Assembly: GCA_017628205.1 (NCBI GenBank)
Contig: JAGBZO010000009.1
Span: 1-64,000, forward strand
From: Duodenibacillus sp.
GTDB taxonomy: Bacteria; Pseudomonadota; Gammaproteobacteria; Burkholderiales; Burkholderiaceae_F
Direction: 5' to 3'
Length of the DNA: 64,000 nt
Shown here: positions 7,237-16,374 of the stretch, in pieces
Layout: each line of letters starts with the position of its first letter
Position numbering within the stretch: the stretch's first letter is position 1
Position numbers and translations under genes: made by a program
Notes under the pieces: model-generated
The model's database searches: none
What the model was told of the DNA's origin: nothing
The model's input: the letters and a program-made list of their open reading frames with translations, nothing else

Positions 7237-8763
7237 ATGACCAAACCCACCTCGCCCTTTGTCACTCTTTCGTTAAGTCAAGCCAAAGTGGTGCTGTTGG
7301 CCAAAGCCGTTGAACAAACGGATGGCAAGAGCGGCGCTTGGACGTCGACGGACTCGCAATCGGTCAGCTTGAAAACGGCCCACGCACTGGGCGAGTCGGC
7401 CAGTTCCGAGCGGTTTTTGTTCGAGCGAGCCAAACGCGTTCTCGAATTGGCGGACGAACGGCATGAAGCCACGCATGTCAACACGAAAGCCAACCCGACG
7501 CTGGCCTTGGCCTGGCTGTTGATTTTGACGGCGTTTGCCGGCGGCGTCGCCTTGGATCAGTTGGGCAACGTCGAGCATGTCATCAACTTGTTGGCTCCGC
7601 CTTTTTGGTCCGTACTGCTCTGGAACCTCGTCGTCTACGTCGTGTTGATCGGCTGCGCTTTGGGTTGCATCGGTTACGGCAAGAACCGGTTCTCGCTGCC
7701 GTTGCGCAACCTGTTGCAATGGTGCGCTCAACATTCGTCCCACCTTCCCTTGCAACGCGGGCTTCGCGGTTCGTTTTACACCGACTGGTCCCGCCTGACG
7801 GCTCCTCTGGTTCGCCTGCATGTGGCTCGTTGTCTGCATGCGGCCGCCATCGCTTTTTCTCTCGGTTTGATTTGCAGCTTGTTGTTCCGCGGTTTCGGCA
7901 CCGCTTATTGGGTCGGCTGGGAGAGCACGTGGTTGTCCGAACAGCCCGAAACCGTCAAAGCCATTTTGGACTGGACGTACGGTTTGGTGCCCACCTTCGA
8001 AGCGTTGCCCGCCATGCCGGATCTGGAATTGGTTAAGAATTTGCGCACCGACCAGTTGCCTTACCTCAAGGAGCCCGTTTCCGCCGCGCCTTGGCTCATT
8101 CGCATGATGGTCATGTTGGCCGTCGTCGTCATCGTGCCGCGACTGCTCTTCATCCTCTTTGACACCTGGCGCATTCGCCGTTGGCAAAAACGCGTTTCTT
8201 TGCCGATTGCCGATCCGTATTTCCAAAATCTGCTCCAAGACCAAGAGCTGCAAGGCAGTCTCGGCGCATTGCGTATCGTTGCTCCCAAGACGGCTTCCGA
8301 AGCGGCTTTCGATCGTTTGGAAACGCTCCTTGACTTTTGGGGAGACGAAACGGGCAACGACATCGAAGCAATGGACTATTACGCCGACTGCATTTTGGCA
8401 CCCGAATGGCCCGTCGGCGAGCGTCCCTCGACCATCCTCGTGTACTTTGACGCCACGGCGACGCCCGAGTCCGACGTACACGGCAACTTGACCGAAGCAT
8501 TGCGCACGATGTTGGCCGCCCAAGGACATGAACGCTTTGCCGTCCTGTTGGACAAGGGCCCCTTTGCCGAACGCAACAAAAACTATCCCGATCGTTGGCT
8601 CGAGCGCCTGCGTGCATGGCAAGCGTTGTGCGATGAAACGGGTGTCGCTTTGTTCGTCTTGGGAGAAACGCAGGACGAACAGATCGATTTCATCAAGCGC
8701 GTGCGCAACTGGAGTCTTTCCGGCAGTCCGATCGTTGCCGACGCCGCGGAGGATAAACAATGA
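7237..8763 (+). CDS. DUF2868 family membrane protein
   Basis: This 508-residue protein belongs to the DUF2868 family, recognised mainly by its partnership with the DUF3482 gene that overlaps its end by four bases (ATGA). It has an N-terminal cytoplasmic region, a pair of hydrophobic helices at about residues 88-150 (LAWLLILTAFAGG, FWSVLLWNLVVYVVLIG), another near 205-225 and one near 290-310 (MMVMLAVVVIVPRLLFILF). A soluble C-terminal domain of about 190 residues follows. No catalytic motif is recognised and the function is unknown. The inferred role is a membrane partner of the downstream GTPase. Confidence 0.8.
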   Translation: MTKPTSPFVTLSLSQAKVVLLAKAVEQTDGKSGAWTSTDSQSVSLKTAHALGESASSERFLFERAKRVLELADERHEATHVNTKANPTLALAWLLILTAFAGGVALDQLGNVEHVINLLAPPFWSVLLWNLVVYVVLIGCALGCIGYGKNRFSLPLRNLLQWCAQHSSHLPLQRGLRGSFYTDWSRLTAPLVRLHVARCLHAAAIAFSLGLICSLLFRGFGTAYWVGWESTWLSEQPETVKAILDWTYGLVPTFEALPAMPDLELVKNLRTDQLPYLKEPVSAAPWLIRMMVMLAVVVIVPRLLFILFDTWRIRRWQKRVSLPIADPYFQNLLQDQELQGSLGALRIVAPKTASEAAFDRLETLLDFWGDETGNDIEAMDYYADCILAPEWPVGERPSTILVYFDATATPESDVHGNLTEALRTMLAAQGHERFAVLLDKGPFAERNKNYPDRWLERLRAWQALCDETGVALFVLGETQDEQIDFIKRVRNWSLSGSPIVADAAEDKQ

Positions 8764-10181
8764 GTTGGGATCCGCTTCGCATTCATTTGAGTCTGGTCAG
8801 TCACACCAATATCGGCAAAACGACGTTGGCGCGCACTTTGCTCTCCCGCGACATCGGCACCATCGCCGATCGGGCGCATGTCACGGAAACGACAGACGAC
8901 TACGTCTTGGTTCGCAACGCCGAAGGCTGCGAGCTGGTGCTGTGGGACACGCCCGGGTTCGGCAATTCCATCGCTCTGGCTCGTCGTTTGCAAGGTCGAG
9001 ACAATCCGATCGGCTGGTTCATGTCCGAGGTGTGGGATCGCGTCGCCAACAAGACCCAATGGCTCAATCAACGCGCGCTCAAGCACGTCAAAGAAACGTC
9101 GGACGTCGTTTTGTATCTGGTCAACGCAGCCGAATTGCCTGACGAGGCGCCCTACGTGAAAGCCGAAATGCGCATCCTCGAATGGGTCGGCAAACCCGTC
9201 GTCGTCTTGCTCAATCAAATGGGCGAACCGAAACCGGCCGAACAAGAAGCGCAAGACGTCAAACGTTGGCAAGACGCCATGCAAACATGCCCCATCGTCT
9301 CCGGCGTCCTTTCCATGGATGCGTTCGCACGCTGTTGGGTACAGGAATTTGAACTCTTCAACGCCATCGGTTCCGCTTTGAACGAAGAGCAACAGGTCTC
9401 GTTCGAAGGCCTTCGCGACATTTGGGCTCGACAGCGTCGCGCCGTTTACAGCTCCAGCATTCAGGCCATGGGCTACCATCTCGACCGCCTGATCCACGAC
9501 CGTGAATTGGCTCCCGCCCGCTCGATCAAAGATCAATTGCTCGCGTTCGGACACCGTATCGGCGTGGTAAAACACGACGACGGCCACGATCCTTTGCATG
9601 CCGCGCAAACGGCATTGTCGGCGCGCGCCACCGACGCCTTTTGCGCGTTGACGGACGAGCTGGTGAAACTCAACGGCCTCAAGGGCAAGGGCGTTCGCAA
9701 AGAGATCTTGAGGCGCCTGCAAACCGATTGGAACGTCACCAGTCAAATCGAACCGAAACAAGCCGCCGTCGCGGGCGCCATCGGTTCGGACGCCGTCGGC
9801 GGTTTGGCCTCCGACTTGGCCACCGGCGGGCTCTCAGTCGGCTTGGGTACGCTGATCGGAACGTTGATCGGCGCATTGGGCGGCGCGGGGTTGGCCGTCG
9901 CTTACAACCACTCCAAAGCGCCCGAAGGCACCGCCGTGTCCTGGTCCGACAAAGCGATCAAGGACTTTTTATGCGACGCCGTTTTGTTATATCTGGCCAT
10001 CGCTCACTTCGGTCGCGGGCGCGGCAACTGGACCGAGAGCGAATACCCGGATTTTTGGAAAGAACTGACAACGCAATGCATTGAGCAACACGCTCCGGAC
10101 GACATCAACGTCTTGCCCAATCGCATCGATCAGATCGTTAGAGGCGTTTTGTTCAAACTCTATCCCAACGCCGAATTCTGA
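8760..10181 (+). CDS. DUF3482 family GTPase-like protein
   Basis: The 473-residue protein starts with a Ras-like G domain. The P-loop is SHTNIGKTT (residues 14-22), a candidate switch-I threonine lies near ETT, and the G3 motif is DTPG (63-66). Where the G4 motif NKxD is expected there is NQMG (152-155), so guanine specificity may be altered. The middle is helical. Residues of about 335-385 form a glycine-rich hydrophobic segment (GGLSVGLGTLIGTLIGALGG) that looks membrane-active. It is translationally coupled to the DUF2868 gene and followed by a strong terminator. The function is unknown; a membrane-remodelling or stress role is only a guess from its domain layout. Confidence 0.85.
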   Translation: MSWDPLRIHLSLVSHTNIGKTTLARTLLSRDIGTIADRAHVTETTDDYVLVRNAEGCELVLWDTPGFGNSIALARRLQGRDNPIGWFMSEVWDRVANKTQWLNQRALKHVKETSDVVLYLVNAAELPDEAPYVKAEMRILEWVGKPVVVLLNQMGEPKPAEQEAQDVKRWQDAMQTCPIVSGVLSMDAFARCWVQEFELFNAIGSALNEEQQVSFEGLRDIWARQRRAVYSSSIQAMGYHLDRLIHDRELAPARSIKDQLLAFGHRIGVVKHDDGHDPLHAAQTALSARATDAFCALTDELVKLNGLKGKGVRKEILRRLQTDWNVTSQIEPKQAAVAGAIGSDAVGGLASDLATGGLSVGLGTLIGTLIGALGGAGLAVAYNHSKAPEGTAVSWSDKAIKDFLCDAVLLYLAIAHFGRGRGNWTESEYPDFWKELTTQCIEQHAPDDINVLPNRIDQIVRGVLFKLYPNAEF

Positions 10182-10200
10182 TTCACCCAAAAGAAATAAA

Positions 10201-10244
10201 CCCCGACACAAACGACAGCATCGTTTATGTCGGGGAGATTTTTT
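10201..10244. terminator. Terminator after the DUF3482 gene
   Basis: A 15-bp stem with one mismatch (10201-10215 with 10221-10235) and a five-base loop is followed by GA and six Ts. It separates the convergent DUF3482 and phosphoethanolamine transferase genes. Confidence 0.9.
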
Positions 10245-10254
10245 GCGGTTACGG

Positions 10255-11859
10255 TTACTTTCCTTCAAACCGTTTCTTACTGTCGGGAGCCGTCCAACGG
10301 TAGCGCTCCGAAGACAAGGAGCGATCGAGACGTTCGTTCCTCCAACGAATGCCGGCACGGTCAAGAAGGAAGTGGCTCAGCCAGTCGGTACGATAGCCCG
10401 TGGCCGCGGCTTTATCGCGCGACTCGTTGCTCCAATAAAGCATCGGAATGGTGTAACCGCCCGCCGTTGTTTGTGAATGACCGGTTTTGTCCGCATCATG
10501 ACCGGTTTCAACCGAATGATCGGAAATAAAAATCCAGGTCGTCGGCGCTTTCGCCTCGGCTTGCGTCAACGTCAAGGTTTCATCGATCACCGTGTCTTGA
10601 TAGCGCATGGCTCGATCGTATTCGTTGCGCGACTCGATGGTGCCGCTCGAGCGCCCCTTGGCGTTCATATCACGGGCCACGTCGTCCTTCTGCGTCCACA
10701 AATCGGCTTGCGCGTCGGTATAGCGCAGGGAGAAATGCGGATGAATGCCCAACAGATGCACGACGACGAGACGCTTGGCATCGGGACGAGCGAGCGCCTT
10801 CTTCAATGCGGGCACCACTTTTTCATCCAACGATTGAGTGGAACGTCCCGCCATCAAATTCAAAATAACGGTGTCGTCGGCCCACGCCATATAGTCGGAC
10901 TTGATGGCCAAATCGTCCTGATTGCTGATCCACGTAATGTGATAACCGGCGTGTTTGAAAAGCGCCAACACGTTCATGTCTCGCTCTTTGCCCGCATCGT
11001 CGGAAGGGAATTTGAACATCGAGTTGAACGAGGCGATGGTACTGGCATCGACCGACCAAACGTCCTGAACGACGTTCAAGCGATCGTCTTCTTTGGCTCG
11101 AGCCGCCAACCGAGGCGTCGTGTCGCGTCCGTACCCGTACACGCTCATGTTGTTGCGATTCATGCTCTCGCCGACAACCAAAACGATGGTATTGGCTTGC
11201 TTATCCACGCCGCCAAACAAAGCGGCCGCTTTGTTCTTTCCCTCTTGCATTTCCTCTTTGGCATCCGCCCAATCGGCCTGGAATGCCTCAACGCGGTGCA
11301 TGAACGTCATCCAAGAGACAACGGGATACTGATTTCGCCACGGCTTGATCAACCAACCGGCCGATCCGAGCAACACGACGACGGCCAGGAGAAGCACCGC
11401 CAAGGGTTTGGCCACGCGCGCCGTCGTACCGCCTCCGGCTAGGTACCGCTTGATCGCCCAACCTTCGACCAGCAAGACCACAAGCGTCAAACCGGTCCAC
11501 ATCAAGGCGTCGGGCAAAACGGTCCACACGTACTCGATTGCTTCGCTCGAATTGGTGTTGGCGACGGACTCGACGACAAAACCAGACAAAAAATCCGACT
11601 GATACGTGGCCTGAAGGAAGCCGCGAAAACCGGTGTCGACAACGCTAAGGAGTTGCGCCGTCGCGGCAATGCCTGCCGCCACACGACGTCCGAGCGGCTT
11701 GTCGGCGAGGACAAGCATCAACACGGCCGGCAAAAGGACGAAACACCACAGTTGCACGGAACGCGGAAACGCAACGGCCGACAACGTAAAGGCCAAATTG
11801 ACGGCCAGCATGATCAGAATCAGTTGCAACGCCGTTTTGTTCATTCGATAGCTTTTCAT
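10255..11859 (-). CDS. Phosphoethanolamine transferase (CptA/EptA-type, sulfatase fold)
   Basis: This inner-membrane enzyme family transfers phosphoethanolamine from phosphatidylethanolamine to lipid A or the LPS core in the periplasm. The N-terminal 170 residues contain about five hydrophobic helices. The rest is a periplasmic alkaline-phosphatase-like domain. The active-site motif reads VVGESMNR, giving serine 232 at the nucleophile position where EptA enzymes have threonine in GET; CptA-type proteins also carry GES there. Further signatures are YGYGRDTTP, SNQDDL, LLGIHPHFSLRY and a late ISDHSVETGHD with metal-binding residues. A start at residue 6 (MNKTALQL) is also possible. Substrate (lipid A or core) cannot be told from sequence alone. 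Confidence 0.88.
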   Translation of the reverse strand: MKSYRMNKTALQLILIMLAVNLAFTLSAVAFPRSVQLWCFVLLPAVLMLVLADKPLGRRVAAGIAATAQLLSVVDTGFRGFLQATYQSDFLSGFVVESVANTNSSEAIEYVWTVLPDALMWTGLTLVVLLVEGWAIKRYLAGGGTTARVAKPLAVLLLAVVVLLGSAGWLIKPWRNQYPVVSWMTFMHRVEAFQADWADAKEEMQEGKNKAAALFGGVDKQANTIVLVVGESMNRNNMSVYGYGRDTTPRLAARAKEDDRLNVVQDVWSVDASTIASFNSMFKFPSDDAGKERDMNVLALFKHAGYHITWISNQDDLAIKSDYMAWADDTVILNLMAGRSTQSLDEKVVPALKKALARPDAKRLVVVHLLGIHPHFSLRYTDAQADLWTQKDDVARDMNAKGRSSGTIESRNEYDRAMRYQDTVIDETLTLTQAEAKAPTTWIFISDHSVETGHDADKTGHSQTTAGGYTIPMLYWSNESRDKAAATGYRTDWLSHFLLDRAGIRWRNERLDRSLSSERYRWTAPDSKKRFEGK

Positions 11860-11897
11860 GAAAACTCTCTTATCTGGCGATTATCCTTACCATACCA

Positions 11898-11935
11898 AAA
11901 AGGGATGGAAAACCGTATGCCCTCCATCCCTTTTG
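11898..11935 (-). terminator. secF terminator
   Basis: A 12-bp stem (11899-11910 with 11924-11935) has a 13-base loop. On the minus strand it runs into a T-rich tail, so it fits the end of the yajC-secD-secF transcript. On the plus strand it also has TTTT after the stem. Confidence 0.8.
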
Positions 11936-11967
11936 ATCGAGTCCCAAATCGACCCGTTTGCGGTTCC

Positions 11968-12903
11968 TTAAGGAACCATTTCTTCAACTTCGTCCTTCTT
12001 GACCGCTTTGATCAGATCTTCACGCTTGACGCCAAGGTACATGGCGATTGCAGCCGACACGAAGACGGAAGAGTAAACGCCGAGCAAAATACCGATCGTC
12101 AAGGCGAGCGAGAAGTTGTGCAAAGCCGGACCGCCGAAGAAGAACATCGACAACGTCATTGCCAACGTCGACGCATGCGTGATCACGGTACGGGAAATCG
12201 TCGCCGTAATGGCCGAATTGATGATTTCCATCGTATCGACACGACGCATCTTGCGGAAGTGTTCGCGAACACGATCGAAAATAATCACCGACTCGTTCAC
12301 GGAGTAACCAAGCACGGCCAATACGGCCGCCAACACGGGCAGGGAGAACTCCCACTGCATGAAGGCGAAAATACCGATGACGATGATGATGTCGTGCATG
12401 TTGGCGATAATCGCCGCCACGGCGAACTTCCATTCGAAACGGAAGGCCAAATAGATCATGATGCCGAGCACCACGAGAATCAAGGCCGTACCGCCGTCGG
12501 AGGCCAATTCTTCACCCACTTGAGGTCCGACGTATTCGTTGTTGAGCAACTTCACGTTCGGATCGGTTTGCTGCAACGCGTTCATCAGTTCCTGAGCCTG
12601 CTTAGCCGAGGCTCCCTCGCCGACATTGGGCAAACGAATCATCAGATCGCGTGCGGTACCATAGTTTTGTACGGCCGCTTCGACCCCCATCTTCGTTTTG
12701 ATGTCCTCACGAACCTTTTCAACGGACACCGCTTCGGGATACTGTACGACGACCTGCGTGCCACCGGTAAATTCGATGGAGAAGGCCAGACCGTACATGA
12801 AAATCGCGATGACGGCACCCAAGAACGAAAGAAACGAGACCGCATTCAGAATGCGCGAATAACGCATAAACGGAATGGTCTTCTTAATGCGAAATAATTC
12901 CAT
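11968..12903 (-). CDS. secF: Protein translocase subunit SecF
   Basis: SecF forms an inner-membrane complex with SecD that uses the proton gradient to pull secreted proteins through SecYEG. The product of about 311 residues has the first helix near residues 20-40, a periplasmic domain, and five C-terminal helices. Family motifs include SIEFTGGTQV, GGTALILVVLGIMIYLAFRFEW, NESVIIFDRVRE and TISRTVITHASTL. A longer frame reaches 12942 inside secD, but the ATG at 12903 follows AAGGATTGG at good spacing and gives the usual MELFRIKK-type start. It lies directly downstream of secD. Confidence 0.95.
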   Translation of the reverse strand: MELFRIKKTIPFMRYSRILNAVSFLSFLGAVIAIFMYGLAFSIEFTGGTQVVVQYPEAVSVEKVREDIKTKMGVEAAVQNYGTARDLMIRLPNVGEGASAKQAQELMNALQQTDPNVKLLNNEYVGPQVGEELASDGGTALILVVLGIMIYLAFRFEWKFAVAAIIANMHDIIIVIGIFAFMQWEFSLPVLAAVLAVLGYSVNESVIIFDRVREHFRKMRRVDTMEIINSAITATISRTVITHASTLAMTLSMFFFGGPALHNFSLALTIGILLGVYSSVFVSAAIAMYLGVKREDLIKAVKKDEVEEMVP

Positions 12904-12920
12904 TTTCCAATCCTTCAGCG

Positions 12921-14798
12921 TTATTTGCTCGTGGGCTTCCACACCTGACCGACGTGGATGCGGGTTAGTTTCTTCTTACGGCCGTAGATCTGATTGATCA
13001 TGGCGCGAGACACGGTGACGGACGTAAAGATGGACGTCATGATACCCAAACAGTGAACGACCGCGAAGCCGCGAACGGGACCGGAGCCGAAAATCAACAA
13101 GGCGATACCGGCGATCAAGCTCGTGATGTTCGAGTCGAGAATCGTGGCGAACGCGCAGTCGTAGCCTTCGCTAATGGCCAATTGCGGCGTGCGACCCGCA
13201 CGCAATTCTTCTCGAACGCGTTCGTTAATCAGCACGTTCGCGTCAACGGCCATACCCAACGTCAAAGCGATAGCCGCGATCCCCGGCAATGTCAACGTTG
13301 CCTGAAGCATGGAGAGCAACGAGATCAAGCACATCACGTTGCAGATCAATGCTACGGCCGAAACGACGCCGAAGACTTGATAGTAGATCATCATGAAGAC
13401 GGCAACGATCGCAAAACCGTAGAGCGTCGACAAGAAACCGGCCTTAATGTTGTCGGCACCGAGGCTCGGACCGACCAAACGTTCTTCAATGATTTCCATC
13501 GGAGCGGCCAAAGAACCGGCGCGCAACAACAGCGCCGTGTCGGTGGCTTCCATGGTCGTCATGCGACCGGAAATCTGAACTCGACCGCCGGCAATTTCCT
13601 GACGGATAACGGGAGCCGTCACGACTTCGCCCTTACCCTTTTCAAAAAGGATGATGGCCATGCGCTTGCCAACATTGTCACGCGTGACGTCGCGGAAAAT
13701 GCGAGCGCCCTTGTTGTCCAAGGTCAAATTGACGGTCGGTTCCTGCGTTTGCTGATCGAACCCGGGTTGGGCGTCGTTCAGGTTTTCGCCCGTCAATACG
13801 ACGCGCTTTTTGACCAGAATAGGACGTCCTTCACGGTCGGTATACTTTTCGTCACCGAACGGAACGTTGCCCTGCTGCAACTGGGCGTACGCTTCGGGCG
13901 AATCGTCGACCATACGCACTTCAAGCGTGGCGGTACGACCCAAAATGTCCTTGGCCTTGGCCGTATCTTGAACGCCGGGCAACTGAACCACGATGCGATC
14001 CGCACCTTGTTGGGCGATCACGGGCTCGGCAACGCCCAACTCGTTGATTCGGTTGTGCAACGTCGAAATGTTCTGCTTGAGAGCGTAGTCGCGAACGTTC
14101 TTCAGGGCGGCGGGCGAAAGCTCGGCCTTGAGAAGGAACTGCTGACCGAGTTCGAGTTCGGTCAACACGAGATCGGGATTGCTCTGGCGCAGATAATCCA
14201 TCGTGCGTTCGCGTTCGGCCACGGTGTTGAACTTGATTTCAATCGTGTCGCCGACGCGGTTGATACCGGCGTGACGAATCTTCTTGTCGCGCAATTGCGT
14301 GCGCAAGTCGGCCGCCGTCGTTTCGGCACGCTTGGTCACGGCCGAGCGCATGTCGACTTGCAACAAGAAATGCACGCCGCCGCGCAAGTCAAGACCCAAA
14401 TACATGGGCAACGCGTTGATCGACATCAGCCACTCGGGAGTGTTCGGCACCAGATTGGGCGCCACGATGTAGCTCGGATCGGCCTTGTTGGGATTGAGCG
14501 CCTTTTCAAGCACTTCACGGGCGATCAACTGCTGTTCGGCATCCGTCGGAGCAAAACGCACGCGAATCGTGTTTTGCTGGGCGCCTTGATCGAAAAAGAT
14601 ACCGTCGGGTTTGAGATTGGCCTCGCGCAATGCCTTTTCCACATTGTCGAGCATCGACTCGTCGACCTTGACGGTCGCCTTGCCGGAGCTCACCTGGACG
14701 GCAGGCGACTCACCATAGAAATTCGGAAGGGTATACAAGGCTGCGACGGCCAACACCATCACAATCAAGATGTACTTCCACAGAGCGTAGCGATTCAT
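12921..14798 (-). CDS. secD: Protein translocase subunit SecD
   Basis: SecD is the larger partner of SecF in the proton-driven export motor. The 625-residue protein has an N-terminal membrane anchor (WKYILIVMVLAVAALYTLP), a large periplasmic P1 domain, and six C-terminal helices with the family motifs GLDLRGGVHFLL, RIVVQLPGVQD, GMAVDANVLINERVREE and FGSGPVRGFAV. Its length is typical. It sits between yajC and secF in the canonical yajC-secD-secF order. A hairpin lies in the 129-base gap from yajC. Confidence 0.97.
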   Translation of the reverse strand: MNRYALWKYILIVMVLAVAALYTLPNFYGESPAVQVSSGKATVKVDESMLDNVEKALREANLKPDGIFFDQGAQQNTIRVRFAPTDAEQQLIAREVLEKALNPNKADPSYIVAPNLVPNTPEWLMSINALPMYLGLDLRGGVHFLLQVDMRSAVTKRAETTAADLRTQLRDKKIRHAGINRVGDTIEIKFNTVAERERTMDYLRQSNPDLVLTELELGQQFLLKAELSPAALKNVRDYALKQNISTLHNRINELGVAEPVIAQQGADRIVVQLPGVQDTAKAKDILGRTATLEVRMVDDSPEAYAQLQQGNVPFGDEKYTDREGRPILVKKRVVLTGENLNDAQPGFDQQTQEPTVNLTLDNKGARIFRDVTRDNVGKRMAIILFEKGKGEVVTAPVIRQEIAGGRVQISGRMTTMEATDTALLLRAGSLAAPMEIIEERLVGPSLGADNIKAGFLSTLYGFAIVAVFMMIYYQVFGVVSAVALICNVMCLISLLSMLQATLTLPGIAAIALTLGMAVDANVLINERVREELRAGRTPQLAISEGYDCAFATILDSNITSLIAGIALLIFGSGPVRGFAVVHCLGIMTSIFTSVTVSRAMINQIYGRKKKLTRIHVGQVWKPTSK

Positions 14799-14878
14799 GC
14801 TCCCTGTCCTTGCCTCTTGCCTACTTCATTACCGACTGCAGAAACCTCGAGGCTTTTTCTTCCTGCAATCTAACGCGA

Positions 14879-14911
14879 AACGGGCGCATCTCCTCAATGG
14901 AGGCGCCCGTT
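14879..14911 (-). promoter_or_regulatory. Hairpin in the yajC-secD gap
   Basis: A 9-bp stem (AACGGGCGC with GCGCCCGTT) closes a 15-base loop that can itself pair CTCC with GGAG. On the minus strand only TTT follows, so it is a weak terminator, an attenuator or an mRNA-processing element between yajC and secD. Confidence 0.45.
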
Positions 14912-14927
14912 ACATTGCGGCGATAAA

Positions 14928-15272
14928 TTAGATCGACTTGATCGTACCGCGGGGCAGAACCGTCTGAACGGCACCGCGCTGCATCGTGATGGTCACGGGC
15001 TTGTCGTCGACGCGGCTGATTTCGATCACGATGTGCTGTTCCGTCATGTCGGCGATGCGGCCGGCGATACCGCCGATCGTCATGATTTCGTCGCCCTTCT
15101 TGAGCGCTTCACACATCTTGATGTGTTCCTTCTGACGCTTCTGTTGCGGACGGATCAGGAAGAACCAGAACACAACGAAGATCAGAACGATCGGACCGAA
15201 CTGCATCAACATTCCGCCGACGCCTTCCGGAGCGGCAGCAGTCTGAGCCATTGCATCAGAGATAAAAAACAC
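14928..15272 (-). CDS. yajC: Sec translocon accessory protein YajC
   Basis: YajC is a single-span inner-membrane protein that associates with SecDF. The 114-residue protein has a short N-terminus, one transmembrane helix at about residues 24-43 (FGPIVLIFVVFWFFLIRPQQKRQKE includes the anchor and basic stop), and a cytoplasmic domain with LKKGDEIMTIGGIAGRI. Length is typical. It is the first gene of the yajC-secD-secF cluster. A ribosome binding site (AAGGGGAAAC) lies just before the ATG. Confidence 0.96.
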   Translation of the reverse strand: MFFISDAMAQTAAAPEGVGGMLMQFGPIVLIFVVFWFFLIRPQQKRQKEHIKMCEALKKGDEIMTIGGIAGRIADMTEQHIVIEISRVDDKPVTITMQRGAVQTVLPRGTIKSI

Positions 15273-15397
15273 GATGTTTCCCCTTTCTTATTGGCAGGAT
15301 GAGAATATGAGAAGTCCTGACGCGCATTTGCGTCAAATTCTACGCATTATACTGTTTTCGTTGGACAATTACGCGTAACAAAAAAACGAATATGAAA

Positions 15398-15430
15398 AAA
15401 ACGCCAAGGACGACTTCCTTGGCGTTTCTT
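15398..15430 (-). terminator. rpsI terminator
   Basis: A 13-bp perfect stem (15398-15410 with 15416-15428) has a five-base loop. It is followed on the minus strand by a run of Ts, as expected for the end of the rplM-rpsI transcript. Confidence 0.9.
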
Positions 15431-15480
15431 TTCCCGCAAAGGGCCACATCGTGACCCTTTGCAGACAGTACGGCAAACGA

Positions 15481-15873
15481 TTAGCGCTTGCTGAACTGCT
15501 TGGCACGGCGAGCACCGCGCAGACCAACCTTCTTACGTTCGACTTCACGAGCGTCGCGGGTTACGAGGCCGGCGTTCGAGAGAACGGGCTTCAAACCAGC
15601 ATCGTAGTCGATGAGGGCGCGGGTGATACCGTGACGAACGGCACCAGCCTGACCGGATTCACCGCCGCCAGAAACGTTAACCATGATGTCAAACGTTTCG
15701 ACGTTGTCGGTGAGCTGCAGGGGCTGCATGACGACCATGCGGCCGGTTTCGCGCTTGAAGAATTCGTTGAGTTCACGACCGTTCACGAGGATCTTGCCGG
15801 TGCCGCGCTTGATGAAAACGCGAGCGACAGAGCTCTTACGGCGGCCAGTACCATAATTGTAGTTGCCGATCAT
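15481..15873 (-). CDS. rpsI: 30S ribosomal protein S9
   Basis: S9 is a small-subunit protein whose C-terminal tail reaches the P-site tRNA. The 130-residue product begins [14 protein letters not shown] and ends in the conserved basic tail RRAKQFSKR. All family landmarks are present ([51 protein letters not shown]). It follows rplM by 11 bases on the minus strand, the conserved L13-S9 operon order. Confidence 0.98.
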   Translation of the reverse strand: MIGNYNYGTGRRKSSVARVFIKRGTGKILVNGRELNEFFKRETGRMVVMQPLQLTDNVETFDIMVNVSGGGESGQAGAVRHGITRALIDYDAGLKPVLSNAGLVTRDAREVERKKVGLRGARRAKQFSKR

Positions 15874-15884
15874 CTTTGTCTACC

Positions 15885-16313
15885 TTAAATGTCAAGAACC
15901 TTGGGCTGCTGAGCAGTGTGCGGATGTTCGGTGCCGGCGTAGATCTTGAGCTTCTTGATCATGGCGTAACCGAGCGGGCCCTTCGGGAGCATGCCCTTAA
16001 CGGCAATTTCCAGAGCGCGGCCAGGGTGCTTAGCCTGCATTTCATTGAACGTCGTGGAGTACACGCCGCCGGGGTAACCGGTGTGGCGGTAGTACGTCTT
16101 CTTGCCAGCTTTTTCAGCGGACAACTTGATCTTGTCAGCGTTGATCACGACGATGTAGTCGCCCGTATCGACATGCGGCGTGAATTCGGGCTTGTGCTTA
16201 CCACGCAAACGAGCAGCGATTTCGGTAGCGAGGCGGCCGAGCACCTTATCGTTACCATCAACTACGTACCAGTCGCGCGTCACTTCCAACGGCTTGGCCG
16301 AGAAGGTCTTCAT
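15885..16313 (-). CDS. rplM: 50S ribosomal protein L13
   Basis: L13 is an early-assembling large-subunit protein. The 142-residue product shows [45 protein letters not shown] and [18 protein letters not shown], all diagnostic of the family. It heads the rplM-rpsI operon. A GC-rich hairpin lies in its leader about 41-61 bases before the start codon. In E. coli L13 represses its own operon through the leader, so a similar role here is possible but unproven. Confidence 0.98.
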   Translation of the reverse strand: MKTFSAKPLEVTRDWYVVDGNDKVLGRLATEIAARLRGKHKPEFTPHVDTGDYIVVINADKIKLSAEKAGKKTYYRHTGYPGGVYSTTFNEMQAKHPGRALEIAVKGMLPKGPLGYAMIKKLKIYAGTEHPHTAQQPKVLDI

Positions 16314-16354
16314 TGTTTTTCACCTAAATAGTGGGATACCGTTTTAACGAACTC

Positions 16355-16374
16355 GCGCAAGATGGCGCTTGCGC
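16355..16374 (-). promoter_or_regulatory. Leader hairpin upstream of rplM
   Basis: A perfect 7-bp stem (GCGCAAG with CTTGCGC) has a six-base loop and lies 42-61 bases before the rplM start. Its position in the mRNA leader makes it a candidate for translational autoregulation by L13. Confidence 0.4.
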
